A stretch of DNA of 64,000 nt from Pristionchus mayeri (GCA_036245805.1 BTRK01000002.1:35508661-35572660), one strand, 5' to 3'; shown: positions 10,620 through 22,938, counted from the first letter of the stretch. Numbers and translations are program-made. Notes: a model not told the origin generated them from the sequence alone.

Positions 10620-11570
10620 GGAGGGAGAGCGGTAGGGGGGGGAGGGGAGGGGAGGGGGAAAAGAGGGGAGAGGGAGTGGAAGCGGGAGAGGACGGGAAAG
10701 TAAGGGAGGAGGTGAGTGAGATATTGATAGGGGGAAGGGGGAGAGTGAAGGAGAGGTGAAGAGACAGGAAAGGGGAATACAGTCCTAGAGATAGGAGAGG
10801 AAGAGGAGAGGGTCCTAGGGATAGGAGAGGGGGAGGAAAGGGTCCAAGAAATGGGAGGGGGGGAAGAGAAGGTCTTAGAGATAGGAGAAGGGGAGAGGGT
10901 CCTTGAGAAAGGAGAGGGGGGTCCTAGAGATAGGAGAGTGAGAAGAGAGGGTCCTAGAGATAGGAGAAGGGGAGAGGGTCCTTGAGAAAGGAGAGAGGGA
11001 GAAGAGGGTCCTAGAGATAAGAGATGAGGAGGACAGGGTCTTAGAGATAGGAGAGGAGGAGGAGAGGGTCCTAGAGATAGGAGAGGAGGAGGAAAGGGTC
11101 CTAGAGAGAAGGGTAGGGGAGGAGACGGTCCTAAAGGTAGGAGAGGGGGAGGAGAGGGTTCTAGAGATAGGAGAGGGGGAGGAGAGAGTCCTAGAGAGAA
11201 GAGTAGGGGAGGAGACGTTCCTAGAGGTAGGAGAGGGGGAGGATAGTATCCTAGAGATAGAAGAGGGGAGGGTGTCCTAGAGATAGGTGAGGGGGAGGAG
11301 AGCGTTCTAGAGAGAGGAGAGAGGGAGGAGAGAGTCCTAGAGATATGATAGGCGGAGGAGAGATTCCTAGAGATAAGAGATAGGTAGGAGAGAGTCCTAG
11401 AGAGAGAGGAGTGGGGGAGGAGACGGTCATAGAGGTAGGAGAGGGGGAGTAGAGTGTCCTAGAGAAAGAAGAAGGGGAAGAGGGCCCTAGAGATAGGAGA
11501 GGAGGAGAGGGTCGTAGAGATAGGAGAGAGGGTAGTGACCTAGAGACGGTCCTAGAGATTGTAGACACCC
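10620..11570 (+). repeat. Purine-rich minisatellite
   Basis: More than twenty imperfect units of roughly 30-40 bp built on ggtcctagagataggagagg, followed by purine spacers. One strand is almost entirely purine, so triplex-like structure is possible. No gene is expected here. 11640-11666 holds a small hairpin (ccgcctttaggcgg) ending in ctag. Confidence 0.9.
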
Positions 11571-12095
11571 AGTTCTGGAGTAAGGATAGAGGTCGGTAAA
11601 TTATTTCAAGCCTCCCTGGGAGATAAAAACAGGTGCCACCTCCTAGCCGCCTTTAGGCGGCTAGTTGGAGAAATTATTTCCAAAAGAAACAGCAACAAAA
11701 ACGTCAACAACTGCTAAATATCGATTGATCAGAAAAAATATGAATAAATAACACTGAACCAACCCTCGGGTAGTCAGCGGGCATCGGGTGGATTGGACCG
11801 GACTGAAATATCAAGTTATTAGTCGAAAAAATATATCATTTGGTTTATAACTCTTCTAACATAAAATATTGGATACATTTAAAAATATTTTACTCTTGTA
11901 TTTTTCATAATACAATATTACTAAATAAATATGACTCATCGTATTAAGTTTCTTGCAGTAGACCCAGATCAGAACGACGATGCAGACAATCTGACAAAAT
12001 TTACGATCGGACATATTTTTTTATTAAATCGATGTTTCAATTAATTTTCAGGTAATGTCATTTTAAAAAAATCAATATATATATTATTTTACCCC

Positions 12096-12176
12096 GTACG
12101 TTTGTCCGCATTGCGAAATCGCTCGGATTGCGATACCTCTCAGGGCGGGACCCCCGCCGAAGGTCAGCCGGACTAG
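12096..12176 (+). mobile_element. Helitron 3' end
   Basis: Ends in a hairpin (cccccgccgaagg), then cagccggactag followed by T, the same 3' end as the two complete copies. The 5' boundary is uncertain. It sits 7 bp upstream of a complete copy. Confidence 0.6.
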
Positions 12177-12183
12177 TATATTA

Positions 12184-12349
12184 TCTATACCTATATATAA
12201 AGCGCAGTGTGTGTACGTCTGTCCGGATTGCGAAACAGTTGCGAAATGGGGAGAGAGACATCGCGCGTCGACAAGTTGCGAAACGAGTGATTGCGAAACC
12301 TACTCCGCTAGGACGGGGCCCCCGCCGAAGGCGGGGGCAGCCGGACTAG
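12184..12349 (+). mobile_element. Non-autonomous Helitron
   Basis: Begins TCTATACCTATATATAAAGC directly after A and ends in a GC-rich hairpin (cccccgcc gaa ggcggggg), cagccgga, CTAG, directly before T. This is the Helitron pattern A|TC...CTRR|T with no target duplication. Length 166 bp; no Rep-helicase. A second copy is at 48567-48749. Confidence 0.85.
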
Positions 12350-12617
12350 TAATATATAAAATACGAACTCCGAATACGACGCCAATGATGACGAGAACGA
12401 TGATCATAGTGCTGCAAGAAAAATTGTTGTAAACGAAATAAAAATTGAAACCATGTTTACAAAAGCTCAGTTTTCAGCTACAGCTACATACGATCCAACA
12501 AAGATAATTCGTCGGTATCCCATTACGAGCAATCAAAGCGAGATCGCTAAGTAATCAACGATGAAATTTGCAATGTATACCTCACATGTATGTCAGTGGA
12601 GTCAGTGGAGGTGCCCG

Positions 12618-14441
12618 GGAACATTTTCCAAAAAATTGTCACCGTTCTCGCCTATGTTCTGATGGTAGAATACCCAGGAGAGATGAATTCGAAAAATATA
12701 GGTCATTGGTCCCAGAACCGGCTTTTAGGAATTTTCCGGTTTTTCACCTGGCTATGATGTATCACAGCTTCCAGACAAGCTACAGAGGTGGCAAAGTGCT
12801 TAAAATGTGCGGAAAATTATTTTCAGCAACTTTTATGTTGAATACTTTTCACAGGAACAACAAATAAAAATTATATTCCCGCAAAACCGAATTCAAAATC
12901 ATTAAATATTTGTTTTCACCATCACGCAGGAAACTTGCAATGGATTTTTATTTCATAATATGAAAGAACAATCACTCATGTATGTAGGAAAAATATAGTC
13001 GAAGGAATTATCCGCCGCCCAAAACCCGATATTCCGCGAGAAACGCTGTCATATGATAAATTTTCAGAATGTATTCATTCCATTACGTCTTAATTTTTTT
13101 AATAGTGCCAAATATGTGTTATTTGAGAAGTTTCGGTGGCAGATGACTTAGTTTCTGTTGAAAAAGCCATACTTCGACTAAGTTGAAAAAATCGATTTTC
13201 ACACCCTCAATTTCTCCCAAGTTTATCCAATTATCAGTTCGTGCATTAATAACTACATGTGGGATGAAAAGGTATTATTCGTAGTATATACCGAGTAGAG
13301 TTGATATATGATAAACTTGACAGATCAATGACTTTGAATCTCTTGTAATCTTCACTCAAATATGCGTTCCCGGAAGCGTCAAAACTAATAAAATTATATT
13401 TTCAACTGAAATTGTTATGTTATTGATCAGATTTTGTGCATCTAAAATCACGAAAAAATCGCCTTAATCAGAAAACTACGTGAAATCATCAAACTTTTTC
13501 GTTTGAAAACATATCGAAAATTTTAAATTCGAAAAAATTCAATTTGCTGTATGCTAAAACAAATTATTTTATGAAGGAGATTTCTGATTAAGGCGATTTT
13601 TTCGTGATTTTAGATGCACAAATCTGATCAATAATTTCACAATTTCAGTTGAAAACATAATTTTATTAGTTTTGACGCTCCCGGGAACGCATTTTTGAGT
13701 TACAAGAGATTCAAAGCCATTGATCTGTCAAGTTTATCATATATCAACTCTACTCGGTATATACTAAATAATACCTTTTCAATATACCTTTTCATTCCAC
13801 ATGTAGTTATTAATGCACGAACTGATAATTGGACAAACTTGGGAGAAATTGAGGGTGTGAAAATCGATTTTTTCAACTTAGTCGAAGTTTGGCTTTTTCA
13901 ACAGAAACTAAGTCATCTGTCACAGAAACTTCTCAAATAAGACATATTTGGCACTATTAAGCAAATTAAGACGTAATGGAATGAATATATTCTGAAAATT
14001 TATCATATGACAGCGTTTGTCGCGGAATATCATGTTTTGGGCGGCGGATAATTCCTTCGCCTATATTTTTCCTACATATATGAGTGATTGTTCTTTCATA
14101 TTATGAAATAAAAATCCATTGCAAGTTTCCTGCGTGATGCTGAAAACAATTATTTTATGATTATGAATTCGGTTTTGCGGGAATATAATTTTTATTTGTT
14201 GTTCCTGTGAAAAGTATTCAACATAAAAGTTGCTGAAAATAGTTTTCCGCACATTTTTAGCGCTTTGCCACCTCTGTAGCTTGTCTGGAAGCTGTGATAC
14301 ATCATAGCCAGGTGAAAAACAGGAAAATTCCTAAAAACCGGTTCTGGGACCAATGACCTATATTTTTCGAATTCATCTCTCCTGGGTATTCTACCATCAC
14401 AACACGGCGAGAACGGCGACAATTTTTTGGAAAATGTTCCC
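12618..14441. mobile_element. Palindrome B: 1.8-kb foldback element
   Basis: Left arm about 12618-13478 and right arm about 13575-14441 are inverted copies (for example tttcgtgattttagatgcac at 13601 and its complement at 13445). The arms meet at an AT-rich centre near 13530. Open frames in each arm are symmetrical and look incidental. A single-arm relative is at 16960-17560 and a more diverged one at 25380-25510. 14442-14780 holds nothing recognised. Confidence 0.9.
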
Positions 14442-14791
14442 GAGGGGCCTGTTTTTCATCCACTGACTCGTGATACACGTGACCTGTTGTCGCTGGAGGA
14501 CGAGGAGGAGGAGCAATAGGAATAGTCAGAGGAGTAACCCATCGCGAGGAGGGAAGGGACGAGAAATGAGAGGAGGACGGAGCAAAGAACAAATAATCAC
14601 AATAGGATTATGGAAATTGAGGTTTAATGGAAAACATGTTTTGAACAGGAACACTATTTTTTCTCGCTTTGGGAGTTACAAAAGATTACTGGCAATACTG
14701 TACATGCAATATTAGGGATGCTCGGAAAATGGCATGATGAGAAAAATTAGTAAAAGGCTACATTGAAATATCCGAGAGGGGCAAAACGATT

Positions 14792-14863
14792 TGGAGGCAT
14801 GGGGAATCAAACCCCAGACCTCACGCATGCGAAGCGCGCGCTCTACCCCTGAGCTATGCCCCC
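14792..14863 (-). tRNA. tRNA-Ala (anticodon CGC)
   Basis: A 72-nt cloverleaf: acceptor GGGGGCA/TGCCTCC, D arm TAGCTCAGGGGTAGAGC, anticodon stem CGCGC/GCGTG around loop TTCGCAT (anticodon CGC), T arm TGGGG-TTTGATT-CCCCA, discriminator A. The acceptor pairs include G3:U70, the identity element of tRNA-Ala. Internal A and B boxes are intact and a TTTT terminator follows at 14783-14786. There is no intron. It probably reads GCG codons and looks functional. Confidence 0.93.
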
Positions 14864-15004
14864 ACATATTGTTTTCTGCTCGTCAACGTTATTAGGGTAC
14901 GGTAAATATATGTTTTATGCAAAAACACGTTTCGATTAGTGTCCTACTACATGCAAATAATTTGTTGATTCAGCGAATAAGGCGCGCACCGTTCATCGTT
15001 AGCA

Positions 15005-15815
15005 TCATTCACTCATTCATTCATTCATTCATTCATTCCGTTAGGTGAGATTACAAAAATAGCGAGAGGGTTTACAAGAAACGGATGTCCGTCGATTGGA
15101 TCGAATCGGTTGAAGGTTGCTAGGCAGCAAGGGTATGGTGAGGGGAAGGGCTCAGATATCAAGCCATTTGACAATAATAGATGGGGGTAAAAAGTGTGGG
15201 GTTGTGAACGGATCTAACTAGAAGAAACATTCTGCGAAGAACTAACACATTCTATGGGAAGAGCATTCCAAATGGACAAAGTTCTAGATACAAGAGTAGA
15301 AATAGAATTATGCGGTATAAAAGGTAGTGATATACGAAGGGGATCAGCATTTCTGAGATGTCGAGTGAGAGGCGCGCGAGTAAGCAGAGAAGAAATATCA
15401 AGAGAATATCGGTTGTGGACAATGGAATGAAGAAACAATATGTCAATTATGAATCTACGATGTTCTAAAGTCATTAGATTAAGCTCATTGAGCCGATGCT
15501 TATATGATACAGGTGGGAGGGAACAGCGTGCATACATTCTACGGGTAAAATCGCGTTGAACTCTTTCAAGCTCTTTAGTCAAAGACACAGTATTTACAGG
15601 ATTCCATATAATGGAGCAATATTCTAGATTTGGGAGGATGAAAGTATTATACGATTTGAAATATAACTCAATGGAGTTGCTACGAAAGGATTTAAAAATG
15701 AGATTGGATTTGGCGCGGGCTTTAGAAATAATCTTAGTAATATGGGACGAGAAAGAAAGTGAAGGGGAGAAATGCACTCCAAGATCCTTAATGATACATT
15801 TAGAGACCACAAGTG
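15005..15815 (-). mobile_element. 5'-truncated LINE, C-terminal part only
   Basis: The reading frame 15214-15810 starts at IIKDLGVHFSPSLSF and continues with NLEYCSIIWNPVNT, VQRDFTRRMYARC and IWNALPIEC, all C-terminal LINE RT features downstream of the YADD motif. The 3' end is an (ATTC)n / (GAAT)n tail at about 15008-15040. Truncation near 15815 fits incomplete reverse transcription. Confidence 0.85.
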
Positions 15816-16959
15816 GTATAGCCGAAATGAAGCTATGTCACCCTAACTATGCTCAAACTATCCGATGGGGTCCAAATAAGATCATGCTTTTGACCGTTGG
15901 TCGATATCTTATCTCAGAATCGTGCTAGAGCTCAGTAAGTATGCAAAAAGAAGTCAACAGAGAAAGGCAGAAAATCGAGACCAGGGAGGTAGGGGCGGAG
16001 TTTATTCCCACCCTTTCCTCTTCAAAACACCAAAAATTTGGGCATAGCTTCGCCCTTTCCTGGTTGCGCCTCACCCCAGTGGGACAAGACGTTAAGGCGA
16101 GGTAGCCGCACTCTGTCGTAGGAGTGCTGCTCTCTGCACGCGCCGGGTGAGAGAGATGAACAAAGAGTGGGATCTGACTTCGCCACTTTGCACTCAGTCA
16201 ACGCGCGTACCCCTAATGGTTGAACGAAAATTACAAGCAGGAGAAGCGTCCGATTTTCGATTTCTTTTCTTTAAAAATCGTCTAAATGGTTTATCCACAT
16301 CATATCCAAGGCGCATCAGTATGCGAATGCCAGAACCCTTCCTTTTCCCTAAATAACCTTCCATTTCAACACCTCTCGCTATATTTTACGGATTTTCACC
16401 TATTAAGACCCATCCGATCAAGCTGCGCCCAACATATGTTATAAAGGACTACAAGTCCTTTCGAATGCGACCTTGATCGCCGGAAATGGTTAAGTATTCG
16501 CGGAGTCATTTCTCGGCGCAGGTTTTGCGCAAAACTGAGTTCCCTCCAAGTGGGCGGAGCTTACGGTCTTTAGATACATTTACTGGGGTCATTGCTAGGT
16601 TCGTTTAAAATAATGCCATTAATGGTGAATTGTCTATGGGGGTTATGTCGGCCATAGTGGACAATATGACATTTGGTTTCGGAAATGCCAAGATTCCATT
16701 GAGATTCCATTGAGATGCCAAGATTCCATTGATTGAACATTTCGGCATAAAACCAATTTTCATAAATTTTATCTATCTCGTGGTAGCATGTTTGAGCGAA
16801 AAATAAAAAAGATTCGAAGCTATTGATGTACCAATTTTGGTATAAATCTACTGTATTCGGCAGCTACTAAGAATTATACCTGCATATTACGGATGTAGTT
16901 GTTAACTTGCGAAATTATAGAAGCACAAACATGGGTGAAATTGAGGTTGGGAAAAGCGA
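15816..16959. other. No gene recognised
   Basis: I see no convincing exon structure here. A short local duplication of ccaagattccattga occurs at 16686-16735. The GC-rich stretch 16060-16150 has no RNA fold that I recognise. Confidence 0.4.
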
Positions 16960-17560
16960 TTTTTTCAACTCAGTCAAATTCTAGGTTTTTCAGCAGAAAC
17001 TTAATCAAACCTTTCAGAAACATATAAAACCACATGCATTTACTACTAAAATGTACATTTAGGTGCAAGGGAGGGAATAATTTATGATTTTGCTTCACAT
17101 CACCATGTTCGAGATCGAATATCGATAAATAGGGGTAAGAAATTTCCTTCACCAATATTTTTCCTTAACATGTGAATGCTTACCCTTTCATATTATGAAA
17201 TAAAAATCCATTGAAAGTTTCCTGCGTGATGGTGAAAACATTTATTTTCTGATTGTGCGCACAGTTTTGCGGACATAGAATCTCCAATTGTTGATATGCT
17301 AAAAAGTTTTCTACATAAAAGTTGTTGGAATTAATTTTCCGCACATTTTGAGCCCAATGTCACCTTTCTAGCTCATCTGGGAGCTGAAATACGGAATAGC
17401 CAGGTGCAAAACCGGAAAATCCCTAAAAGCCGGCTCTGGGACCAATCACCTATATTTTTCGACATCTTCTGTCCTGGGTATTCTCAGACAAAAATATAAA
17501 GGATATCAGGCAAAAAAAGCTTGGAATTGTTCCCGAGGGGTTGGTTTATCATCCACTGAC
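16960..17560. repeat. Single-arm copy of the palindrome B family
   Basis: Matches the palindrome B arm at moderate identity. Shared blocks include cctgcgtgatggtgaaaaca, the region around tagccaggtgcaaaaccgg, and ccactgactcgtgatacacg at the end. Confidence 0.7.
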
Positions 17561-17572
17561 TCGTGATACACG

Positions 17573-17761
17573 CGTTAAGGTGATCTGCATATACAGAATA
17601 GTAAATAGAGTTAGGAAATTGCGTGCAAATATCAATGATGAATAAGATAAAGAGGATAGGCCAGAGACAAGATCCCTGTGGCACGCCGGATATGACCGGG
17701 GACGGAGGGGAAAAAGAGGTGTCAATAAAAACAGATTGCGTACGACAGGATAGAAAGTGTT
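17573..17761 (-). mobile_element. LINE reverse-transcriptase fragment
   Basis: Translates to FLSCRTQSVFIDT, ISGVPQGSCLWPILF and YYSVYADHLN, the central RT motifs. YADD has become YADH, so it would be inactive. The piece is only 189 bp and is bounded by the palindrome B family repeat. Confidence 0.8.
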
Positions 17762-17977
17762 CAACGTAACTTTACTCGTCGTCTTTTTGCTCGGTGCAGT
17801 ATCCCATACACGTGTTACCCACAACGAATTTCCCTTCTTTCATTGCAAACTCTTGAGCACAGAAGGTTCCTCTCTGATCTACTGTTTCTTCACAAGTCTA
17901 TCCATGGTTTTTACTCTTACGACCACAGTTCTCTATATCACGAGTTTCCTGTAAAAGTGTAGGAAAATGAGCTCCTT

Positions 17978-20782
17978 TTGCTACTAGAAAATATTTTATG
18001 TCGCCGATTTCGTTCAAACTCGATTTGTGGATACCAGTAGGGGTCCGAAGACGGCCTATCCGGTTGGTTTGGAAAAATCAGCATATTATCGATTTTTTGA
18101 TCTACAACTTACAAAAGGGTATACATCGATTAATTTTGATCGTAGAGAGAAAATGTTGTAATGCATTATGTTCGAATTGACGAGCTTTACAACTTTGCCA
18201 GCAACCTACAAAGCGTATGAATTGATTTTCATATCGATTTCCTCGAAATATCGTTTGATCTACCCAAAAATCGATGTTTTGAGCATCACATATATCAAAT
18301 ACAAAGGGTTTTACTGCACCAGTGGATTCTCCAGACCAAATAAGGCGTTGTTCACGTTGAGAATTTTTCATATATCAGGTTGTTGCATAATTCTTGATTG
18401 TTTTTGAGCACTAAGTTACAAGGCATTGATTTCGCTTCGACCAAACGACTATGCTTTGATTTAGTAATATAGTTTAGGAGTATACTTGCTTATTATTACC
18501 ATGATGTTGAACTTAATTGTGTTAGCGTTCCAAGCTGTAAATAAAAACTTTAGCATCGCCAATTTATGACAATAAATTTGATGTTCGTTCGAGATGGAAC
18601 AACTTCATTGGTAATGGTCATAATAAAATCCCAAAACTCGTGATTAGGAGTGTACTGATTTTTCTTTGAAGTCCTATGTTGAACATGGCTCTAGCTTCAT
18701 CCAACCCAGAGAATCTGATTTCGAATTGAACCGCTTACTCTGACCCATGTTCAATTCAAATAGTTGTCCTCCCTATAGGTCCAACGCATTTCATGTCGAT
18801 TCACGTGCGCTTGAACAATCATTCATTGAAAATTGCAATAACAAGAAAAAATGGAATATTGATCTTCTCGTAAAATAGCAAAGTGAAAAATCAAAAATTG
18901 AAAGTTATCAGATTTTTACCAAATATTCCAGTTTTAGGTTGATAATATTTACAACCTTTATGACAAATCTGATTTATTTCCCAATACTTTTCATATAGTG
19001 GTAGATAGGAGAAGGATTACTCGTTCAGATAACCACCTTACATCCAGCACGCATTTGATGGTCGAGATAGCATATATACGAATGTGTCGATTTTGACACC
19101 ACGATTTCCACCATTAATTTCGGAATTTGAAATCTGATCGAAGGAATAATGTCACATCTTTAAACCAGAACAGCAAATTGGTCAATATGACTGTTAATTC
19201 CTGAGAGATTTAGATATCGCAATCTCAAATAACCCGAATACGATAAAATATACTTTTTTCCGTCGTACCATAGTGGACGGAATGAAGTTCAATTCTCTGC
19301 AATGTGCAATGTTTTGCAAACGCCGTAATTGTACTAAAGTATCATGTATTTACTGATATTTTATATAGTGGCTCAAGTTTGGCAATGTCATTGCTCTCCA
19401 TTGAGCTACGACTCATGTTGACAGCCTTTGACTTCGTGCTGTTCCCATCAGAATCATTCGATAGCTTTGAACTAACGTGCGTTAGGAAGCACATGAATGT
19501 ACTATTAACATAAGAAAAACTAGATGCCGCTTATTGAAATAAGAACTCTTACAGAGGTCATGATCGCCGAGTGCTAAAAACGATCAAGACTTATGCAACA
19601 ACCTAATAAGTGGCACCCTACTATCGATTTACTATGGGATAAAATGAACTGTTCTGGACAAGGTCGAATTTTTCGAGATATTAGTTTTTTGGTCGTATCT
19701 TGGCTCAAAGTTGTCCAATCGCGCATTTAAATAATGAAATAGATAGCTCTCGGAGAGACGAAAATGAATGACTAAGTGATATTAAGTGCTGAGAGTACGC
19801 GTTTTCAAGTGATCTGACGAAAACCGCTAAAAATGATCACACAATGTGGGTTTTCACACCTCTGCTCTAATCCGTCGCTCATTTTGTAGTAGTATTACAT
19901 TATTGAAGTCTGAACACGCAAATACAATATAATTTTAATTCTGCACGTGAACAAACCACACCATTTTTCAAGTTTTACCTGATAAATTCGTTTTTCCATT
20001 TTATGTTGGATGAGTATGAACAATTGTGACTGGCTTTCATATGCATTTGTCAACTCAATGATAAAATATGATTGCATATGTGTGCTAAGGCATCATAAAT
20101 GTAATAATATTGCAAAATGAGCGATGGATTAGAACAGCGATGTGGAAACACACATTTTGTGATCATTTTAGCAGTTTTCGTCAGATAACTTGAAAACGCG
20201 TACTCTCAGCACTTAATATCACTTTGTCATTCATTTTCGTCTCTCCGAGAGCTATCTATTTTATTTTTTAAGTGCGCGAATGGACAACTTTGAACCAAGA
20301 TACGACCAAAAAACCAATATCTCGAAAAATTCGAGTCCAGAACAGTTCATTTTATCCCATAGTAAATCGATAGTAGGGTGCCACTTATATGAAAAATGCT
20401 CAACGTGAACAACGCCGTATTTGGTCTGGAGAATCCGTTGGTGCAATAAAACCCTTTGTATTTGATATATGTGATGCTCAAAACATCGATTTTTGGGTAG
20501 ATCAAACGATATTTCGAGGAAATCGATATGAAAATCAATTCATACGCTTTGTAGGTTGCTGGCAAAGTTGTAAAGCTCGTCAATTCGAACATAATGCATT
20601 ACAACATTTTCTCTCTACGATCAAAATTAATCGATTTATACCCTTTTGTAAGTTGTAGATCAAAAAATCGATAATATGCTGATTTCGCCAAACCAACCGG
20701 ATAGGCCGTCTTCGGATCCCTACTGGTATCCACAAATTGAGTTGGAACGAAATCGGCGACATAAAATATTTCTAGTAGCCAG
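17978..20782. mobile_element. Palindrome C: foldback element split by a mariner-like insertion
   Basis: Left arm 17978-18374 plus 19607-19890, right arm 20105-20782, in inverse orientation around a spacer of about 200 bp. Arm ends share gctactagaaa-atattttatgtcgcc. The left arm is interrupted at a TA by the element at 18375-19606, while the right arm keeps the uninterrupted sequence. Open frames in both arms are mirror images and probably incidental. Confidence 0.88.
18375..19606. mobile_element. Mariner-like element, no recognisable transposase
   Basis: 1,232 bp, bounded by TA dinucleotides, with inverted ends TCAGGTTGTTGCATAA and TTATGCAACAACCTAA. Size and the T(C/T)AGGTTG termini match the mariner at 50760-52008. 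I see no transposase motif, so it is a dead or non-autonomous copy. Confidence 0.8.
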
Positions 20783-20839
20783 CGTTCCTGCATTCTTACA
20801 GGAGACCCGTAATATATAATCTCCCCACTCACTCGTAAT

Positions 20840-21275
20840 CTGCGTAGAGCACATTCTTTGCGTGTTTCCTTACCTGTCGCGAGCCCTAAGTCTCACTCAA
20901 GTTTCGTGACTAGGACGATCGACAGATGGAACGTGTTCTCTAATGAAATCGTAACAAGCTCGCCTAAACATTTTCGATCTCACCTTCTCTCATTACCTTC
21001 CATATCTTTTACTTCCGATTCACTCTTGCGAGTTTAACCCAACCTGCTGCCCCCCACCAAAGCCCCCCTTCAATCCCTCAATCTTCAAGATATTCTCAAG
21101 ATCATCTATCTCTTTTCTCCCTCGAATCTACGCCGTTAGCGACCCTGGGGGCGTTAGATTCGAGATGACCCCTGTATACAACCACATCCACCGCAAGCTA
21201 CCGAAGACTATCGCATTTCCCCTATACTTCACCTGGCGGATAAAGAATTGAATTGAATTGAATTGAATTGAAAAA
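20840..21275 (+). mobile_element. LINE 3' fragment with an (AATTG)n tail
   Basis: Reads VTRTIDRWNVFSNEIVTSSP in one frame, a typical last block of a LINE ORF2, followed by a 3' untranslated part and five AATTG units at 21247-21271. Confidence 0.65.
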
Positions 21276-21545
21276 GGAAAGATATGCGTGGAACCAGGAT
21301 ACAAAGCGATCAGAGAGGCCCAATTCCGACAATTTGTGAAGCAATAATCTATGATCAATAGAATCAAAATCTTTTCGAAAATCTATATAAATTGTGTCAA
21401 AAGGAGTTCCATTCCTGGAGATGCGAAGATAATGTGAATAAGTCTCAGCAAGATTGGTGGGAGTTGATCTACAGTTTCTAAAACCAAAATCTTTTAAAAA
21501 TCGTTTTGTGAAAAGACAAGCCATGCTAATTTTCCATTTCATCTT
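21276..21545 (-). mobile_element. LINE reverse-transcriptase fragment
   Basis: Encodes KRFLKDFGFRNCRST then IYIDFRKDFDSIDHRLLLHK and GLSDRFVSWFHAYL, RT motifs around the first catalytic Asp. It abuts the opposite-strand LINE tail, so two insertions are joined tail to tail. Confidence 0.8.
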
Positions 21546-21552
21546 TCCATAG

Positions 21553-22402
21553 TCCTTTTTCGCCTACTAACTTCTCTCTCCTCTCATTTTTCGTATCTTC
21601 CGCCCTCGTGATGGGCCACGCCAGCGATTCTCCCTCTTCACCATCATCGTCTTTCTTCGATACGAAGTGAGATAATTTTAGTTATTGTTCTTATGGACAA
21701 GAATCACTAAAAAAATAGTCTATTAAAAGTTATCAATGTGAAACATTTCACTTTCACTATATTTGGTGTCACTTCCCAGTTTGAAAATTATGAATTCCTC
21801 GTGCAATTCAAAAATTTTCACGTCAAAAAATTATCTTTGATTTTTCAGGTACGGCACATGGATTGCAATCGGAATCAATGCGTCTATTGGGGTGACTTTT
21901 TGACATTAAAAAATACAAATATAATTTTAGAAAAACAAACCGATTTTTTTGCAGGCTATGCTTCTGTGCCTCGGAATGTATTGCTTCTGTAAAGTGAATA
22001 GAACGGTAAACGTGTTATCATTAAAAATATAAATAGTATTATTGCAGACCAAGCCAATTCACAGATCTGAGTTGCCCACTGACTATCCAAAAGGTAGTTT
22101 TTTTCACTTATTTTTAGAAAAATATTACATTTTAATTTTTTGCACTTATCACCATAACAAGGCTTTATACGAAAAATATCGGACTCTTGGCCGAAAAAAG
22201 GTGTAAGTTTGGGACCCGAGTCCAATCATACGCTAATCAGATCCAAAAAAATGAAACATTTGACCCTCCATGTTCCATCGAAAGAAGCGCAGTTCTATGC
22301 CAGGATACTCAGGTGCCATCACAGGCTACCATGGTCCCAACAGTGAGTTTACCGGTGATGGGACCTGTGTATCCTGATATGGAACCTGGCTTGAAAAAGT
22401 GA
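21553..22402 (+). CDS. Small single-pass membrane protein, copy 1 (5' end missing)
   Basis: Exons: a partial signal-peptide exon ending at 21666 (LLSFFVSSALVMGHASDS), TM exon 21849-21891 (43 nt, GTWIAIGINASIG), Cys-rich exon 21955-22005 (51 nt, AMLLCLGMYCFCKVNRT), 22048-22093 (TKPIHRSELPTDYPK), and 22293-22402 (Pro-rich tail ending MEPGLKK, stop). All junctions keep frame with standard GT-AG signals. The expected start Met is absent, and a LINE fragment ends at 21545, just where the N-terminus should be. The product would be a short extracellular Ser-rich segment, one helix and a Cys then Pro-rich tail. Family unknown. An alternative last exon lies at 22886-22938. Confidence 0.6.
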
Positions 22403-22885
22403 ATATTTTTTTGGGAAATGCTTAGCTTGTGCCACAGTATTAAGCGCCAGGCATGGTACAAACAAAATCGAAAAACGCAGCAAATACTTTAATTTTAGAT
22501 GAAACATAAGAGACTCGCTCACTCGCTTGCTCCGAAACAAATCAACATAATTTATGTTTCAGACGCACTATGAATCGCAAAGTGTTTTGAGAGTCAATTT
22601 TGATATGTTTCATAAATGATTCATAATAAAACTCGATACAGTAAGCTAAAATTCCGTGTAAGAAAAAAGAGCGCGAAATGTGATTTTGATTTTGCACGGG
22701 GCATAATACTGTGTAGCCTGCTATGGATCAGGGCAGCTCCCAGGTCCCAAATAAACACTTTTTCCAGACCCGGGTCCGAACATCGGATATCGAAACAGCT
22801 CCTCATAAATAACAAAATATCAATTAATTAATTGATAATATTGTATTATTTACTTTTATTTAAAATAAAAATACTTTATTTTTTC

Positions 22886-22938
22886 AGCAGCAACACAATG
22901 ACCAATCGGGAATGCCGAGTTCTACGTGGAGCCAGGCT
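22886..22938 (+). CDS. Candidate alternative last exon of copy 1
   Basis: After tttttcag, the frame reads QQHNDQSGMPSSTWSQA and stops. A similar block after tttttcag at 24377 reads QRNKSPVPSPMWGPA and stops, so the unit is repeated behind both membrane-protein copies. Phase with the upstream exons is not settled. The rest of 22403-23513 shows no gene. Confidence 0.35.

Larger units (their letters stand above)
11940..12411 (-). pseudogene. Diverged copy of the small membrane-protein gene
   Basis: On the minus strand the TM exon is 12369-12411 (43 nt, acceptor ttcttgcag, TMIIVLVIIGVVFG) and the next exon 11940-11990 (51 nt, acceptor ttgtcag, IVCIVVLIWVYCKKLNT). Both exons have exactly the lengths found in palindrome A. 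The second donor reads ATGAGT instead of GT or GC, suggesting decay. Two Helitron sequences lie in the intron. Flanking sequence 11690-11930 also resembles palindrome A (gggtggattggaccg). Confidence 0.55.

Noticed and set aside
11251..11568. Ser/Leu/Pro-rich frame on the minus strand
   Set aside because: It is the complement of the purine minisatellite, with no start context, splice sites or family.
12568..14592. Similar ~100-residue frames in both arms of palindrome B
   Set aside because: Both are just the two copies of one repeat; a further relative at 16960-17560 does not keep the frame.
15000..15040. (ATTC)n run considered as a CRISPR-like or independent microsatellite
   Set aside because: It is the 3' tail of the LINE fragment that follows on the minus strand. 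No CRISPR arrays occur in such a genome.
20389..20658. Frame of 89 residues repeated at 18102-18371
   Set aside because: Mirror copies in the arms of palindrome C; no signal peptide, family or splice structure.
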